64,000 nt of DNA from Leucobacter sp. UCMA 4100 (lineage in GTDB: Bacteria; Actinomycetota; Actinomycetes; Actinomycetales; Microbacteriaceae), in assembly GCF_027853335.1 (NCBI RefSeq), contig NZ_JAFEUS010000002.1, forward strand, positions 2,650,514-2,714,513, written 5' to 3'. A program made the position numbers and the translations under genes. Shown here piece after piece: positions 33,954-43,280 of the stretch. The notes below the pieces were generated by a model. It did not search any database. It was not told the origin of the DNA and saw only the letters and a program-made list of their open reading frames with translations. Within the stretch, counting starts at the first letter, position 1. Every line of letters begins with the position of its first letter.

Positions 33954-34696
33954 CATGAGCCCCGCCGCCGCATGTCTGGGTCTGAGATGAGCCGCTCTGC
34001 GAGATTGCCCGTGAGCGTGACGGCGCCGCTCTGCTCAACCTCGATACCGGTGAGGGTGAGCCCCGCGGGGAGAGCATCTGCGACGCACACGGAGCGTTGC
34101 TCGCTCATGGTCGACTGAAGGAAGCTTGCGACGGGGCCTTCCCCCTGCACGACTACGTCGTGGGGAGTGACGAGCACCTCGCCATTGACGGCTTCGAGGT
34201 CGATGGGAGCTTCGTAGGCGATTTCAAAGGCCGGGCTCTGGGGCAGGTCGAAGTGCTCGTCGGTGAGTACTCCGCTCATGACGAGCTGCCCCTCGCGCAT
34301 CTCGCCGTGACTAGCGAGCCCTCGGCTCATGATGCTGACGATACCGTCGAGGTCGTCGGCGTCGGCCGTGAACGTGGCCGTGCCGTCATGCAGCTTGCCG
34401 AACGTGGGCAGGAGCGGCATGCGGCCAACCGTGAGGGTCACCGTCGCGTCGACCTCTGGGGTGAGCGGCACACCAGAGGCGGTCACCGTGACGTCGCTGA
34501 TGCGCCACGCGAGGGCGTTGAGCAGGACTGAGCCGCGCGTCTCAACCGTGACGGTCTCGGCTTTCGGAACGCGAAGGGCGAGTCTTGCGCCCGTTTCGAC
34601 GAGAGAGGGCAAGATCGCACGAAGGCACAGCTCGAGTAACACCCCGAGCACCGCGATCACTCCGAGGGTGATCGCGAGGCGCTGAAGAATCTTCAT
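33947..34696 (-). CDS. LmeA-like (DUF2993) phospholipid-binding protein
   Basis: A 249-residue protein with an N-terminal membrane anchor or signal (about residues 7-30) and a beta-rich extracytoplasmic domain. It fits the DUF2993 family, whose mycobacterial member LmeA supports mannan lipid maturation. The exact role here is unknown. It appears monocistronic and converges with the permease gene. Confidence 0.8.
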   Translation of the reverse strand: MKILQRLAITLGVIAVLGVLLELCLRAILPSLVETGARLALRVPKAETVTVETRGSVLLNALAWRISDVTVTASGVPLTPEVDATVTLTVGRMPLLPTFGKLHDGTATFTADADDLDGIVSIMSRGLASHGEMREGQLVMSGVLTDEHFDLPQSPAFEIAYEAPIDLEAVNGEVLVTPHDVVVQGEGPVASFLQSTMSEQRSVCVADALPAGLTLTGIEVEQSGAVTLTGNLAERLISDPDMRRRGSCE

Positions 34697-34735
34697 AGTT
34701 GTGAGATTAGCCGAGCGGTGGCCCGGGCAACAGAG

Positions 34736-36323
34736 CTATCTCGTGATCCACGTTTCTCGGGAATGGTGCCAGCCCGACCGCCGGTAGGTTCCGGGAGGCA
34801 TGCCGTGCTCTTTACGAAAGACCTTTGAGAGGCCGCTCGGGTGGGCGTAGCCGAGCTTGCGTGCGGTCTCTTCGACGCTCCAGCTGCCCTCAAGGTGCTC
34901 GCGAGCAAGCGTCATGCGTAGCCCCACTCGCCAGTCTGAGAAGTGCTGGCCCGTGCGCAGGGCGAACGCGGTTCCGAGCACCCCGGCTTCAACCCCGAGC
35001 TCATCAGACCACGCTGCGAGCGTGCGGTCGTCACCGGGGCTGTGATGCGTATGGGCGATGATGCGGTCGACCGCCCGCTGGGTGGGGCTGTTGTGGCTTG
35101 GCCTTGACCGCCTCGTCTTGCGTACCTCGTCGGAGAAAAGCCTCGCGATGAGTGAATGGCGGTGGTGCTGTGGGGCGAGCCTCGTGTAGTTCGCGACGAC
35201 CGTGCGCAGGAGCGCCGACTCGCTTAAGGGGGCAACACGCAGCGTCGCGCCCGGCTCGATATCGGAGCACTGGCCGGCGGGCAGTGAGCCAAGGGGGAGT
35301 ACGACGGCGCCCGGTTCGAGCTCAAGCGTGTTCGCGATGCCCGCCGGTAGCCACGTGGCCCAGCCCTCGCAGAGCCGTTGTTCGCGGCCGCCAATGGTGA
35401 CGCGGGCCCCGCCGCGGTACGCCCAAACGATGACGTGAAAGGGGTTGATTCGGCTCCACGTCGACAAGCCCTCGGTCGGTGCCGGGGGTTGGTGCTCTCC
35501 GGGAGCGGGGAGCGTCACACTCGGCGTTCGCGGCTGAGCGACCGCATCGATGCGGGAACGGTAGGTGCTCGGGAGCATGCCAGTGCGTGCAGTGAATGCC
35601 TTCGTGAAGCCCGCGAGTGTTGCGAAGCCGACCCTCGTCGCAGCGTCTTTGACGAGGAGCCCCTCGTGCATGAGCTGGGCGGCAACGCTCACGCGCGTTG
35701 CCGTATGCCACTGGCCGAGTGCTAGTCCTGTTTCGTCGGTGAACTGTTGCTGGAGTGCGCGGGCCGAAAGGTGTGCGAGCGAGGCGAGCGAGTGTACGTC
35801 GCCCTCATGCTGAGGGTGCTCGATGAGGTGGTTGGCGACAAGACGGGCTTCGGGTGAGAAGGGGAGCTTGGGCGAGCTCACCGCGGCCGCTGCGGTTCGT
35901 GGGTGCGGTTTCGGGGGGGGGGGGGGGGGGGCGCATGGCTCTGAGCGCCTCGAAGAGGGTGTTCGTGTGGGCGGGACCTCGCAGGTAGCCAAGGCTCAGG
36001 GCAAATTGATGCAACAGCGCCGTGTGCCATTCGGTGCCCAGGGTGATGGTCAACGTGTGGGCGAAGGGTGTCGGCCCCTGCGACTCCGGGGTGAAGGCGA
36101 TGGGGATGACGGTGCTTTCGGGCGCGGGGTGAATCGAGTAGGGAACTCCCGGCGGAATAAGCAGCACGGTGTCGGCGGTGAGGGGGTGCCGCTCAGTTCC
36201 CGTGCGAACGATCGCGGTGCCCGAGTGCACCCAGATGGCGGCGGTGTCGTGTTCGTTGATGAAGGTTCTCGGTTCGGTCCAATGGGCATTGATATCGGGT
36301 GCCCATGGGGTCGTCGTGTGCAA
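34736..36323 (-). CDS. tandem cupin-AraC regulator interrupted by a G19 run (probable phase-variable gene)
   Basis: Read through, the gene encodes a cupin-like sensor (residues 1-130), a proline run, an AraC HTH unit (about 150-245), a second cupin-like region (about 275-370, with INPFHVIVWAYRGGARVTIGG) and a second AraC HTH unit (about 420-520). The start is TTG 36323 with GGAGG about 8 nt upstream. As given, 19 C on the coding strand put the two halves one base out of frame, and the upstream frame stops at 35805. With 18 C the frame runs unbroken for about 528 codons. It is divergent from the siderophore operon, sharing its iron box. A tandem double AraC is unusual. A sequencing error in the run cannot be excluded. 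Confidence 0.85.
35913..35931. repeat. homopolymer of 19 G inside the AraC-type gene
   Basis: Nineteen consecutive G on the plus strand encode Pro codons on the minus strand between the sensor and first HTH. Frame arithmetic shows that 18 or 21 G join the two frames while 19 G does not. Runs this long are prone to slipped-strand changes. Confidence 0.95.
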
Positions 36324-36382
36324 GCCTCGCCCTCCGTTGGTTCGCAGGGTACGTCTCGTGCACCCGGGATAACTGATCTGCT

Positions 36383-36401
36383 TTGGGTAAGGCTAGCCTA
36401 A
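36383..36401. promoter_or_regulatory. DtxR/IdeR iron box upstream of the siderophore operon
   Basis: TTGGGTAAGGCTAGCCTAA matches the 19-bp consensus TTAGGTTAGGCTAACCTAA at 16 positions. It lies in the 140-bp divergent gap between the tandem AraC gene (start 36323) and the siderophore-interacting protein gene, so both could be iron-repressed. Confidence 0.85.
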
Positions 36402-36465
36402 CTCGGTGGGTTGCCGCTTGGCAGCTCTGGAGCCGTCGCAGCGTGTTGCAGGAAGTGGGGAACGG

Positions 36466-37299
36466 GTGTCTCAAACGGGTCGGCGAGTGAGCCTGATCGA
36501 TGTCGTGGTGCGCGAGCTCGAGGTCGTGCGGGTGAGTGACGTGAGCCCCGCAATGAAGCGCGTGACCCTCGCTGGCGAGGCGTTGTGCACAGAAGCGTTC
36601 CCGCCGTTTGTCTCAACGGGTTTCGACGACGACGTTCGGATGCTCTTTCCGTATCCGGGCGAGGCCTTGCCGGTCTTACCTGAGATCGACGAGAGCGGGC
36701 GAGTGCAGTTCGCTCCAGGGCGGAGGCCAATTGCCAGGGCATACACGGTGCGCAGGCACGATGCCGACGCCGGTGAGATCGATCTCGACGTTGTGTTGCA
36801 CGGCGACGACGGGGTGGCCTCGCAGTGGGCTCAGGCGGCCCGGCCGGGCTCACCGATGCACATCGTTGGCCCAGGGCAGACGAAAAGCCTGCCCGAAAGC
36901 CCTGACTGGTGGCTCGTGTACGGCGATGACACGGCACTTCCCGCGATCGCGAGATTGCTTGAAGAGCTTCCAGCCAGCGCGCGTGGCCTCGCGGTCATCT
37001 CGGTCGCAGAGCATGCGCACCGCATCGAGCTCACGCATCCCGCTGCCGTGAGCGTGCACTGGATAGACCGGGCCGAGCACACCGCTGAACACGGCTCATT
37101 ACCCGTCCCAAGCGACCTCTTGCGTGTCGCTGAGTGGCCTGAAGGCGAGCCCTTCGTGTGGCTCGCGGGTGAACAGTCTGAGGTGCAGGGTCTCAGAAGG
37201 TTTCTGCACCACGTGCACGGAGTGCCGAAAACCGACATTGACTTTACCGGCTACTGGAAACACCACCGGCACGATACCGATGCCGCAAACGAAAGGTAA
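36466..37299 (+). CDS. siderophore-interacting protein (FAD-dependent ferric reductase)
   Basis: A 277-residue ViuB/SIP-family flavoprotein that releases iron from imported ferric siderophores by reduction in the cytoplasm. It has the ferredoxin-reductase FAD motif RAYTVRRHD (about 90-98), DLDVVLHGD..GVASQWA, and WLAGEQSEVQGLRRFL near the C-terminus. GTG 36466 (VSQTGRR) is chosen for its GGAAG/TGGGG site; GTG 36406 is the longer option. It is the first gene of the iron operon and 3 bp before the binding protein. Confidence 0.92.
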   Translation: MSQTGRRVSLIDVVVRELEVVRVSDVSPAMKRVTLAGEALCTEAFPPFVSTGFDDDVRMLFPYPGEALPVLPEIDESGRVQFAPGRRPIARAYTVRRHDADAGEIDLDVVLHGDDGVASQWAQAARPGSPMHIVGPGQTKSLPESPDWWLVYGDDTALPAIARLLEELPASARGLAVISVAEHAHRIELTHPAAVSVHWIDRAEHTAEHGSLPVPSDLLRVAEWPEGEPFVWLAGEQSEVQGLRRFLHHVHGVPKTDIDFTGYWKHHRHDTDAANER

Positions 37300-37302
37300 T
37301 CA

Positions 37303-38367
37303 TTGAACACCACATCCACACGGTTCTTCGGGTCGGTCGGCCTCGCGCTGAGCCTCACCCTCCTCATGAGCGGTTGCGCGAAGAACGCTGACTCCGACGC
37401 CGAGGCCTCAACGAACAGCGGCCAGAGCGCTGAGTCATTCCTGCCGGCTGCTGAAGGCAAGACCGAATACCCGCTCACGCTCGAAACGCCGTACGGCGAG
37501 ACAGTGCTTGAAGAGCGCCCAGAGCGAGTGGCTGCGATCGTGCCAAACGCGATCGACACCGAACTGCTCCTCTCGCTTGGCGTCACGCCGGTTCTGAGCT
37601 CAAACTTTGTGAGTGAGGGAGGCTACCTTGCCGAGCACGGAGCTGAAGAACTCACGACCTACGAGTACATGATGGGCGAAGATATCCCCATCGAGGCGAT
37701 CGCAGCGAGCGAACCCGACCTCATCATCGCGGTGGGTTGGGTGCCGGGCTTCGGCGACCTGGGCGACTCCTACGACCAGCTCGCAAGTATCGCTCCCGTT
37801 GCTGCGAGCCCGGCCTCAGACCAGCGCATGATCCGCTGGCAAGACTCGATTGAGATCATTGGTGAGGCGCTCGACCTGAGTGATACCGCGCACTCGGTCA
37901 TCGAGCAGCACGACGAGCACTTCACCGAGATTCGTGAAGCGCACCCAGAGTTCGCTGGAAAAACCGCAACCTGGGCCATTTACTACGGCCCCGCCAACGG
38001 GCTGCAGTACTTCTCGCAGGAAGGCTCGGCGCCCGAGGGCTTCCTCACCGACCTGGGCTTTGAGAAGAATCCCGAGGCCGCGTCATTTAGCGGCGATACG
38101 ACCGTGAGTGACGAACTCGTCGGCAAGATTGACGCCGACGTGCTCCTGCTCGGTCAGAGTGCTGCGGCAAGTGATGCCGAACTCGATGCGCTCACGGGGC
38201 GCGACCTCTTCCAGAACCTTGGGGCGGTCACCTCTGGTCGCTTTATTCAGCTGCCTCCCAAAACCGAAGATGGTGGCGATCTGCTCTGGGCCATCACGAG
38301 CGGTGGGCCAATCGGCAATGCCTGGGCCGCTGACCACCTCGTGCCCTTGCTCGCCGACACCTTGTAA
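37303..38367 (+). CDS. iron-siderophore ABC transporter substrate-binding lipoprotein
   Basis: A 354-residue lipoprotein: signal peptide with lipobox LMSGC (Cys about 25), then the two-lobed class III binding fold with RVAAIVPNAIDTELLLSLGVTPV and EPDLIIAVGW segments. The start is TTG 37303 after AAAGG. It captures the ferric siderophore outside the membrane and delivers it to the FecCD permeases downstream. A strong hairpin follows it. Confidence 0.94.
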   Translation: MNTTSTRFFGSVGLALSLTLLMSGCAKNADSDAEASTNSGQSAESFLPAAEGKTEYPLTLETPYGETVLEERPERVAAIVPNAIDTELLLSLGVTPVLSSNFVSEGGYLAEHGAEELTTYEYMMGEDIPIEAIAASEPDLIIAVGWVPGFGDLGDSYDQLASIAPVAASPASDQRMIRWQDSIEIIGEALDLSDTAHSVIEQHDEHFTEIREAHPEFAGKTATWAIYYGPANGLQYFSQEGSAPEGFLTDLGFEKNPEAASFSGDTTVSDELVGKIDADVLLLGQSAAASDAELDALTGRDLFQNLGAVTSGRFIQLPPKTEDGGDLLWAITSGGPIGNAWAADHLVPLLADTL

Positions 38368-38387
38368 GCCAGCAAGAGTTCCATGAC

Positions 38388-38437
38388 CCGTTCTTGGTGG
38401 GCGCCGCCGCTTCGGTGCCGCCGCCCACCAAGAACGG
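38388..38437 (+). terminator. strong intercistronic hairpin after the binding-protein gene
   Basis: A 16-bp perfect stem (38388-38403 with 38422-38437) with a GC-rich loop region and no T-run. The placement between binding protein and permease suggests partial termination or 3'-end protection that keeps binding protein in excess over membrane parts. Confidence 0.7.
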
Positions 38438-38465
38438 TTGCCCGAACGCCAGATAAGGAGAACCC

Positions 38466-39557
38466 GTGACCGCACTCGGTCAAGCGAGCACCCCACCGCG
38501 CGGAATGCCTGAAGGCTCACAAGCCGTGAGGGCTGACGAACACGGGAGCACCCGCCGCACGGTCGCGGCTCGTCGCGCCCTCGGGGCGGTCGTGCTGCTC
38601 GCCCTGCTCATACTCGGCATTGCGTTGAGCCTGAGCGTCGGGGCCAACCCGCTCAGCCTCAGTGACGTCTGGCGGAGCATCGTGAGCCCCGATGGCTCTG
38701 AGACCTCGTCGATCGTGTGGGGTCTGCGTGTGCCGAGAACCCTGGTAGCGATTGTTGCTGGTGCCGCCTTTGGTGTTGCCGGTGCGCTTATTCAGGCGAT
38801 GACGAGAAACCCCCTCGCCGATCCAGGCATTCTCGGTGTGAACGCGGGCGCGGGCTTCGCCGTCGTGCTCGGGGTCGGGTTTTTCGGGGTAGCCGACATC
38901 ATGGGCTATGTCTGGTGCGCGATGATCGGGGCCGTTGTCGCCACCGTTCTTGTCTACCTCGTGGGGGCTGCTGGCTCTTCGTCGCCCTCGCCGGTGACGC
39001 TCGTGCTCGCGGGCATTGCCCTCACCGCTGTCTTGATGGCGTTCACGACGTTTCTCACGCTCATTGATGAGCAGACCTTTCAATCGTTTCGTCGCTGGGG
39101 GCTGGGGTCGGTTGCTCGGACCACGGTCACAGAGACGCTCACCGTCGTGCCCTTCATTGCTCTCGGGATCTTGATTGCCCTCATGATCGCGACATCGCTG
39201 AACGCGGTTGCCCTCGGCGATGACCAAGCCGTGGCTCTCGGGGCAAACGTGATGCGCACTCGGGTGCTTGGCATCGTCGCGGTGACACTGCTCGCGGGTG
39301 CCGGGACGGCACTTACGGGAGGCATCGCGTTCATCGGTCTTGCGGTGCCGCACCTCGTGCGCTGGTTCACCGGTCCTGATCAGCGGTGGATCATCGTCTA
39401 CACAGCGCTCGCCGCGGGTGTGCTCGTTCTCGCCGCAGACGTGCTCGGAAGGGTCATCGTGAGGCCCGGAGAGATGGAGGCTGGCGTCTTGACCGCACTC
39501 GTTGGTGCCCCAGTGCTCATCGCGCTCGTGCGCCGGAAGAAAGCGAGCGGTCTATGA
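38466..39557 (+). CDS. FecCD-type iron-siderophore ABC permease
   Basis: A 363-residue permease with about nine or ten helices. It carries the family motifs LRVPRTLVAIVAGAAFGVAGALIQ, MTRNPLADPGILGVNAGAG and GGIAFIGLAVPHLVRW (the ATPase-contact loop). GTG 38466 has AAGGAG about 8 nt upstream. It forms a heterodimer with the next gene, which overlaps by ATGA. Confidence 0.95.
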   Translation: MTALGQASTPPRGMPEGSQAVRADEHGSTRRTVAARRALGAVVLLALLILGIALSLSVGANPLSLSDVWRSIVSPDGSETSSIVWGLRVPRTLVAIVAGAAFGVAGALIQAMTRNPLADPGILGVNAGAGFAVVLGVGFFGVADIMGYVWCAMIGAVVATVLVYLVGAAGSSSPSPVTLVLAGIALTAVLMAFTTFLTLIDEQTFQSFRRWGLGSVARTTVTETLTVVPFIALGILIALMIATSLNAVALGDDQAVALGANVMRTRVLGIVAVTLLAGAGTALTGGIAFIGLAVPHLVRWFTGPDQRWIIVYTALAAGVLVLAADVLGRVIVRPGEMEAGVLTALVGAPVLIALVRRKKASGL

Positions 39558-40630
39558 ACGCGGGTCTTGAAACGCAGCCTCCGGTTCGCTTCGGGTATCG
39601 GGCTGTTACGGTACGCCGTGGCTCGGTCGCACTGCGTATGGGGACGAGAACCATGGTCGTGTGCACGGTGCTCACACTGCTCGCCGTCATCATGGCGTTT
39701 CTCTCGCTCGGCTTTGGCGACTATCCGCTGAGCCCCGGGCAGGTGTTTGAGGCACTCGGCGGAGGAGGTGAGAGCTTTCACCGCATGGTCGTCACAGAAT
39801 GGCGGCTTCCCGTCGCGATCGCAAGCGTGCTCTGCGGCGCACTGCTCGCAACCGGGGGAGCGGTGTTTCAATCGCTCACGAAAAACCCGCTGGGTTCACC
39901 CGACGTCATCGGGTTTGACGCAGGTTCATATACCGCCGTCGTTCTCGTGGTGCTCATTGCGGGCAAGAATAACTACTGGTCGGTGGCGCTCGCCGCAATG
40001 GTTGGCGGGCTTCTCACCGCGCTGATCGTGTATGCGCTGTCATATCGCGGCGGCACCCAGAGCTTTCGCCTCATTATCGTGGGCATCGGGGTTTCAGCAA
40101 TGCTCGGCTCGATCAACTCGTACCTCATCACGAGGGCCGATATTGAAGACGCAATGAGCGTCGGGTTCTGGAATGCAGGATCGCTGGGCCGAATCAGCTG
40201 GCAGGCGCTCGTCCCGGCACTGCTGCTCGCCTGCGGGTTGCTTGTGGCGCTCGCCGCACTCGCCCCAGCCCTCAGACAGCTTGAACTGGGTGATGACACG
40301 GCGGTCTCGCAGGGAGTGCGCGCGGTGACCGCGAAGCCGCTCCTGCTCGTCTTGGGTGTTGCTGCCACGGCGATTGTGACGGCCGCGGCAGGCCCGATTC
40401 CCTTCATCGCACTCTCTGCGCCGCAGCTCGCGAAACGACTCACGAAGAGCGCGGGGGTAACGCTCGGAGCCTCGGCGTGCATGGGTGCCGCGTTACTCGC
40501 GGCGGCACAACTGCTCGCGCTCACGAGCGCACACTTCTTTCGCACGGTGCCCGTTGGCCTCATCACCGTGTGCCTTGGCGGCCTCTATCTCATGTGGCTG
40601 CTCATTCGAGAGACAAGGAAGCACTCATGA
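39554..40630 (+). CDS. FecCD-type iron-siderophore ABC permease (second subunit)
   Basis: A 358-residue permease with WRLPVAIASVLCGALLATGGAVFQ, LTKNPLGSPDVIGFDAGS and AGPIPFIALSAPQLAKRL. ATG 39554 overlaps the first permease; the longer open frame upstream is a shadow. Its final bases overlap the ATPase start. Confidence 0.95.
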   Translation: MNAGLETQPPVRFGYRAVTVRRGSVALRMGTRTMVVCTVLTLLAVIMAFLSLGFGDYPLSPGQVFEALGGGGESFHRMVVTEWRLPVAIASVLCGALLATGGAVFQSLTKNPLGSPDVIGFDAGSYTAVVLVVLIAGKNNYWSVALAAMVGGLLTALIVYALSYRGGTQSFRLIIVGIGVSAMLGSINSYLITRADIEDAMSVGFWNAGSLGRISWQALVPALLLACGLLVALAALAPALRQLELGDDTAVSQGVRAVTAKPLLLVLGVAATAIVTAAAGPIPFIALSAPQLAKRLTKSAGVTLGASACMGAALLAAAQLLALTSAHFFRTVPVGLITVCLGGLYLMWLLIRETRKHS

Positions 40631-41568
40631 CGAACGCGCAGGTAACCCGCGCAACCTCAGAAACGGCGGGCGCACAGACCTCGCGACTGCGCGCAGAAGA
40701 CGTGAGCATCGGCTACGAGCGGACACTCATTAGTGAGAACCTGTCGGTGGCGATTCCCGACAACTCGTTCACCGTCATCGTCGGGCCAAACGGTTGCGGT
40801 AAGTCAACGCTCCTGCGCGCACTCGCGAGGCTCATCAAGCCGAGCCACGGCGAGGTGCTGCTCGACGGCAAGCCGCTGAGGCGTTACGCGCCAAAAGAGG
40901 CTGCCAAGAAGCTGGGGCTCTTGCCACAGAACCAGGTCACCCCAGACGGCATCCGCGTCGCTGATCTTGTCTCTCGCGGTCGTTTCGCTCACCAGGGGCT
41001 CGTGCGGCAGTGGTCGAGCGCCGACGAGGCGGCGGTGCGGGACGCGATGCGAATGACGGGCGTGACCGAGCTCTCGGAGCGCTTCGTTGCAGAGCTGTCG
41101 GGCGGTCAGCGCCAACGGGTTTCGATCGCGATGGCACTGGCCCAGCAAACCGACATCTTGCTGCTCGACGAGCCGACCACCTTTCTCGACCTCACTCACC
41201 AGATCGAGGTGCTCGAGCTGTGCACTGACCTGCATGAGCAGGGGCACACGCTCGTCGCGGTGCTACACGATCTCAACCAGGCTGCCCGGTATGCGACACA
41301 CCTCATCGTTATGCATGAGGGCCGCATCGTTGCTGAAGGCCCGCCTGATGAGGTCTTAACGGTTGACCTCGTCGAGCGGGTGTTTCGGGTTCGCTGCCTC
41401 ATCACTGACGATCCCGCCGTGGGCACCCCGCAGGTCGTTCCGCTCGGCCGCGAGCGGGGCCGTGCTCGGGCCCGCGAGCGGGGTTGTGAAGGCGGCGGCA
41501 CAGGCCAGCGGCCAAGCGAGCAACCGCTCAACACCGAACGCACCGAACCCGAGGGGGCACTGCAATGA
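40627..41568 (+). CDS. iron-siderophore ABC transporter ATP-binding protein
   Basis: A 313-residue FepC-type ATPase: Walker A GPNGCGKST (about 54-62), signature LSGGQRQRVS, Walker B ILLLDEPTTFLD and H-loop VLHDLNQ. The final 45 residues are an Arg/Glu-rich tail beyond the normal end of the family. It energises the two permeases just upstream. A 4-bp overlap links it to the next gene. Confidence 0.95.
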   Translation: MTNAQVTRATSETAGAQTSRLRAEDVSIGYERTLISENLSVAIPDNSFTVIVGPNGCGKSTLLRALARLIKPSHGEVLLDGKPLRRYAPKEAAKKLGLLPQNQVTPDGIRVADLVSRGRFAHQGLVRQWSSADEAAVRDAMRMTGVTELSERFVAELSGGQRQRVSIAMALAQQTDILLLDEPTTFLDLTHQIEVLELCTDLHEQGHTLVAVLHDLNQAARYATHLIVMHEGRIVAEGPPDEVLTVDLVERVFRVRCLITDDPAVGTPQVVPLGRERGRARARERGCEGGGTGQRPSEQPLNTERTEPEGALQ

Positions 41569-43280
41569 CACGACACCGAACCGCAAACGGCGCCAGAGCG
41601 GAGCGAGGCATGATCGCGAGTGCACTGCGGCCGAGCCGGGCAGGGCTCGCGAGCGCGGTGCTCTGCGCGTCGCTCTCCGGTCTCCTCTCGCTCGCCGCGC
41701 TCTGGGGACTCATTGATGTGATCGTTCAGCCAAGCGTGCGGCAGGTGGTCGTGGTCGGGGCGCTGTGGGTTGCGACGGCTGTGAGCGCCTCGCTCTCGAG
41801 CTGGCTCGCGCACAATGCCGAGGCTCAGTTCTCGGCCCGGCTGAGCGAATCGGTGGTGGCTCACCTCATGCGGTTGCCTGAGAGTACCGTCGCGCGCTAC
41901 AGTGGCAACGACCTGCGCAGGCTCGTGACCGACAACATCACGGCTCTGCACCACATGGTCGCGCACCTGCCAGCAGAGATTGCCGCTCTCGTGGTCGTGC
42001 CGGCGGCTTCGATCGTGACGCTAGTCACGGTTGCCGGCCCGCTCTCCTTGCTTGCGCTGATTCCAGGGCTCATCGCCTCGGGGTACTACCTGTGGGTCGT
42101 GCCTCGCACCTCGGCAAAGCACGGAGCCGAGAGCATGCGGGTCATGGGCGACATCGTCACGGCGGTCGATGATTACACGCGCGGCATCGCCACCTGCAGG
42201 CTCTACAGTGCAGAGGCCGGTGCTCGCGCCGACTACGAACGCGAGAGCAGGGCTTTTACCAGTGGCATGGTGACGTGGATCAAACGGGTCGCGACCCTCG
42301 GCAGCGTTGCGGTGGCAGCGATGCAGGCCGCAGTGACCTATGCGGTGGCGTACCTCGTGGGCTACGGGAACAGTGTTGAGGTGCTGTCGGTGCTGCTCAT
42401 GTTCAGCCTCGCGGTCGTCACACCCGCGCTCAGGCTTGGCCACGGCCTCGACTACGTTCGTGCGGGGCGCATAGCCGCCGGTGAGCTCAAAGCCTTTGCG
42501 GCGGAGGCCGAGACGCGAGGCCCAACGATGATGCAAAGCGGGATCGATGTGGGTTCTCCTGGTGCTCGTCCCGTAGACGCGGTGATTTCACTCGACCGGG
42601 TCTCGCTCCAGGCAGAGCAGCGTGTGCTCTGGCGCGACCTCAGCCACGACTTTCGCCCTGCAACGATGACGGCCATTCGTGGCGTCTCAGGAACGGGCAA
42701 AACGACGCTTCTTCGCTGCATGGCGGGTCACGAAGATCCAACGAGCGGCAACGTCGTGCTGCACGGCGACCCGGGAGAGACGGCGGGCGAGCGCCCGCTT
42801 CACGAGCGGGTAATGCTCATTATGCAGGGCTCCGACGTACTCGCGGGCACCGTGCGCGAAAACCTCGCAGTGGCCGCGCCCGCTGCGAGCGATGCTTCGA
42901 TGCTCGAAGCCCTCGACCGAGCCCAGCTCACGGTTGCGCTCGATGCCGACGCCGCAGTGCTCTCAGGAGGCGAGAAACAACGGCTTGGTCTCGCGAGGGT
43001 GTTTGTGGGCGACGCGCGGGTGGTGCTGTGCGATGAACCGACAAGCGCGCTCGACCAAGATACGGCGCAGCGGGTCATGCGAGAGCTCCTCATCGAGTGT
43101 GAGCGAGCCGAGATCGCACTCATCGTCGTCACTCACGATGACGAAGTCGCAGGCTTGGCGCACGAGACCCTGGTGCTCGGAGAAAGCACGGGGGAGCGCA
43201 GCGGAGACAATCACCAGGAAGAACAGTGCGCGCGCACAGAGCGCGTAGCGGCACCAGAAGGAGCACAGGATGCGCGGTAA
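41565..43280 (+). CDS. ABC half-transporter (IrtA/YbtP-like), permease plus ATPase
   Basis: A 571-residue protein with six membrane helices (about 20-310) and an ABC domain (Walker A GVSGTGKTT about 373, signature LSGGEKQRL about 466, Walker B VVLCDEPTSALD). It pairs with the next half-transporter. Exporter-fold pairs of this type next to siderophore genes act as importers in mycobacteria (IrtAB) and Yersinia (YbtPQ). Here the reductase (SIP) is a separate gene rather than fused as in IrtA. Export of an emptied siderophore is the alternative. Confidence 0.88.
   Translation: MTRHRTANGARAERGMIASALRPSRAGLASAVLCASLSGLLSLAALWGLIDVIVQPSVRQVVVVGALWVATAVSASLSSWLAHNAEAQFSARLSESVVAHLMRLPESTVARYSGNDLRRLVTDNITALHHMVAHLPAEIAALVVVPAASIVTLVTVAGPLSLLALIPGLIASGYYLWVVPRTSAKHGAESMRVMGDIVTAVDDYTRGIATCRLYSAEAGARADYERESRAFTSGMVTWIKRVATLGSVAVAAMQAAVTYAVAYLVGYGNSVEVLSVLLMFSLAVVTPALRLGHGLDYVRAGRIAAGELKAFAAEAETRGPTMMQSGIDVGSPGARPVDAVISLDRVSLQAEQRVLWRDLSHDFRPATMTAIRGVSGTGKTTLLRCMAGHEDPTSGNVVLHGDPGETAGERPLHERVMLIMQGSDVLAGTVRENLAVAAPAASDASMLEALDRAQLTVALDADAAVLSGGEKQRLGLARVFVGDARVVLCDEPTSALDQDTAQRVMRELLIECERAEIALIVVTHDDEVAGLAHETLVLGESTGERSGDNHQEEQCARTERVAAPEGAQDAR

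Noticed and set aside
35990-35992. ATG of the downstream AraC frame as an independent gene start
   Set aside because: It lies in the middle of the sensor-to-HTH joining region upstream of the G run, with no Shine-Dalgarno; the frame is better read as the second part of one interrupted gene.
41362-41568. Arg/Glu-rich C-terminal tail of the FepC-type ATPase as a separate peptide
   Set aside because: It is in frame with the ATPase and ends in the overlap with the next gene; there is no internal start with a ribosome site.
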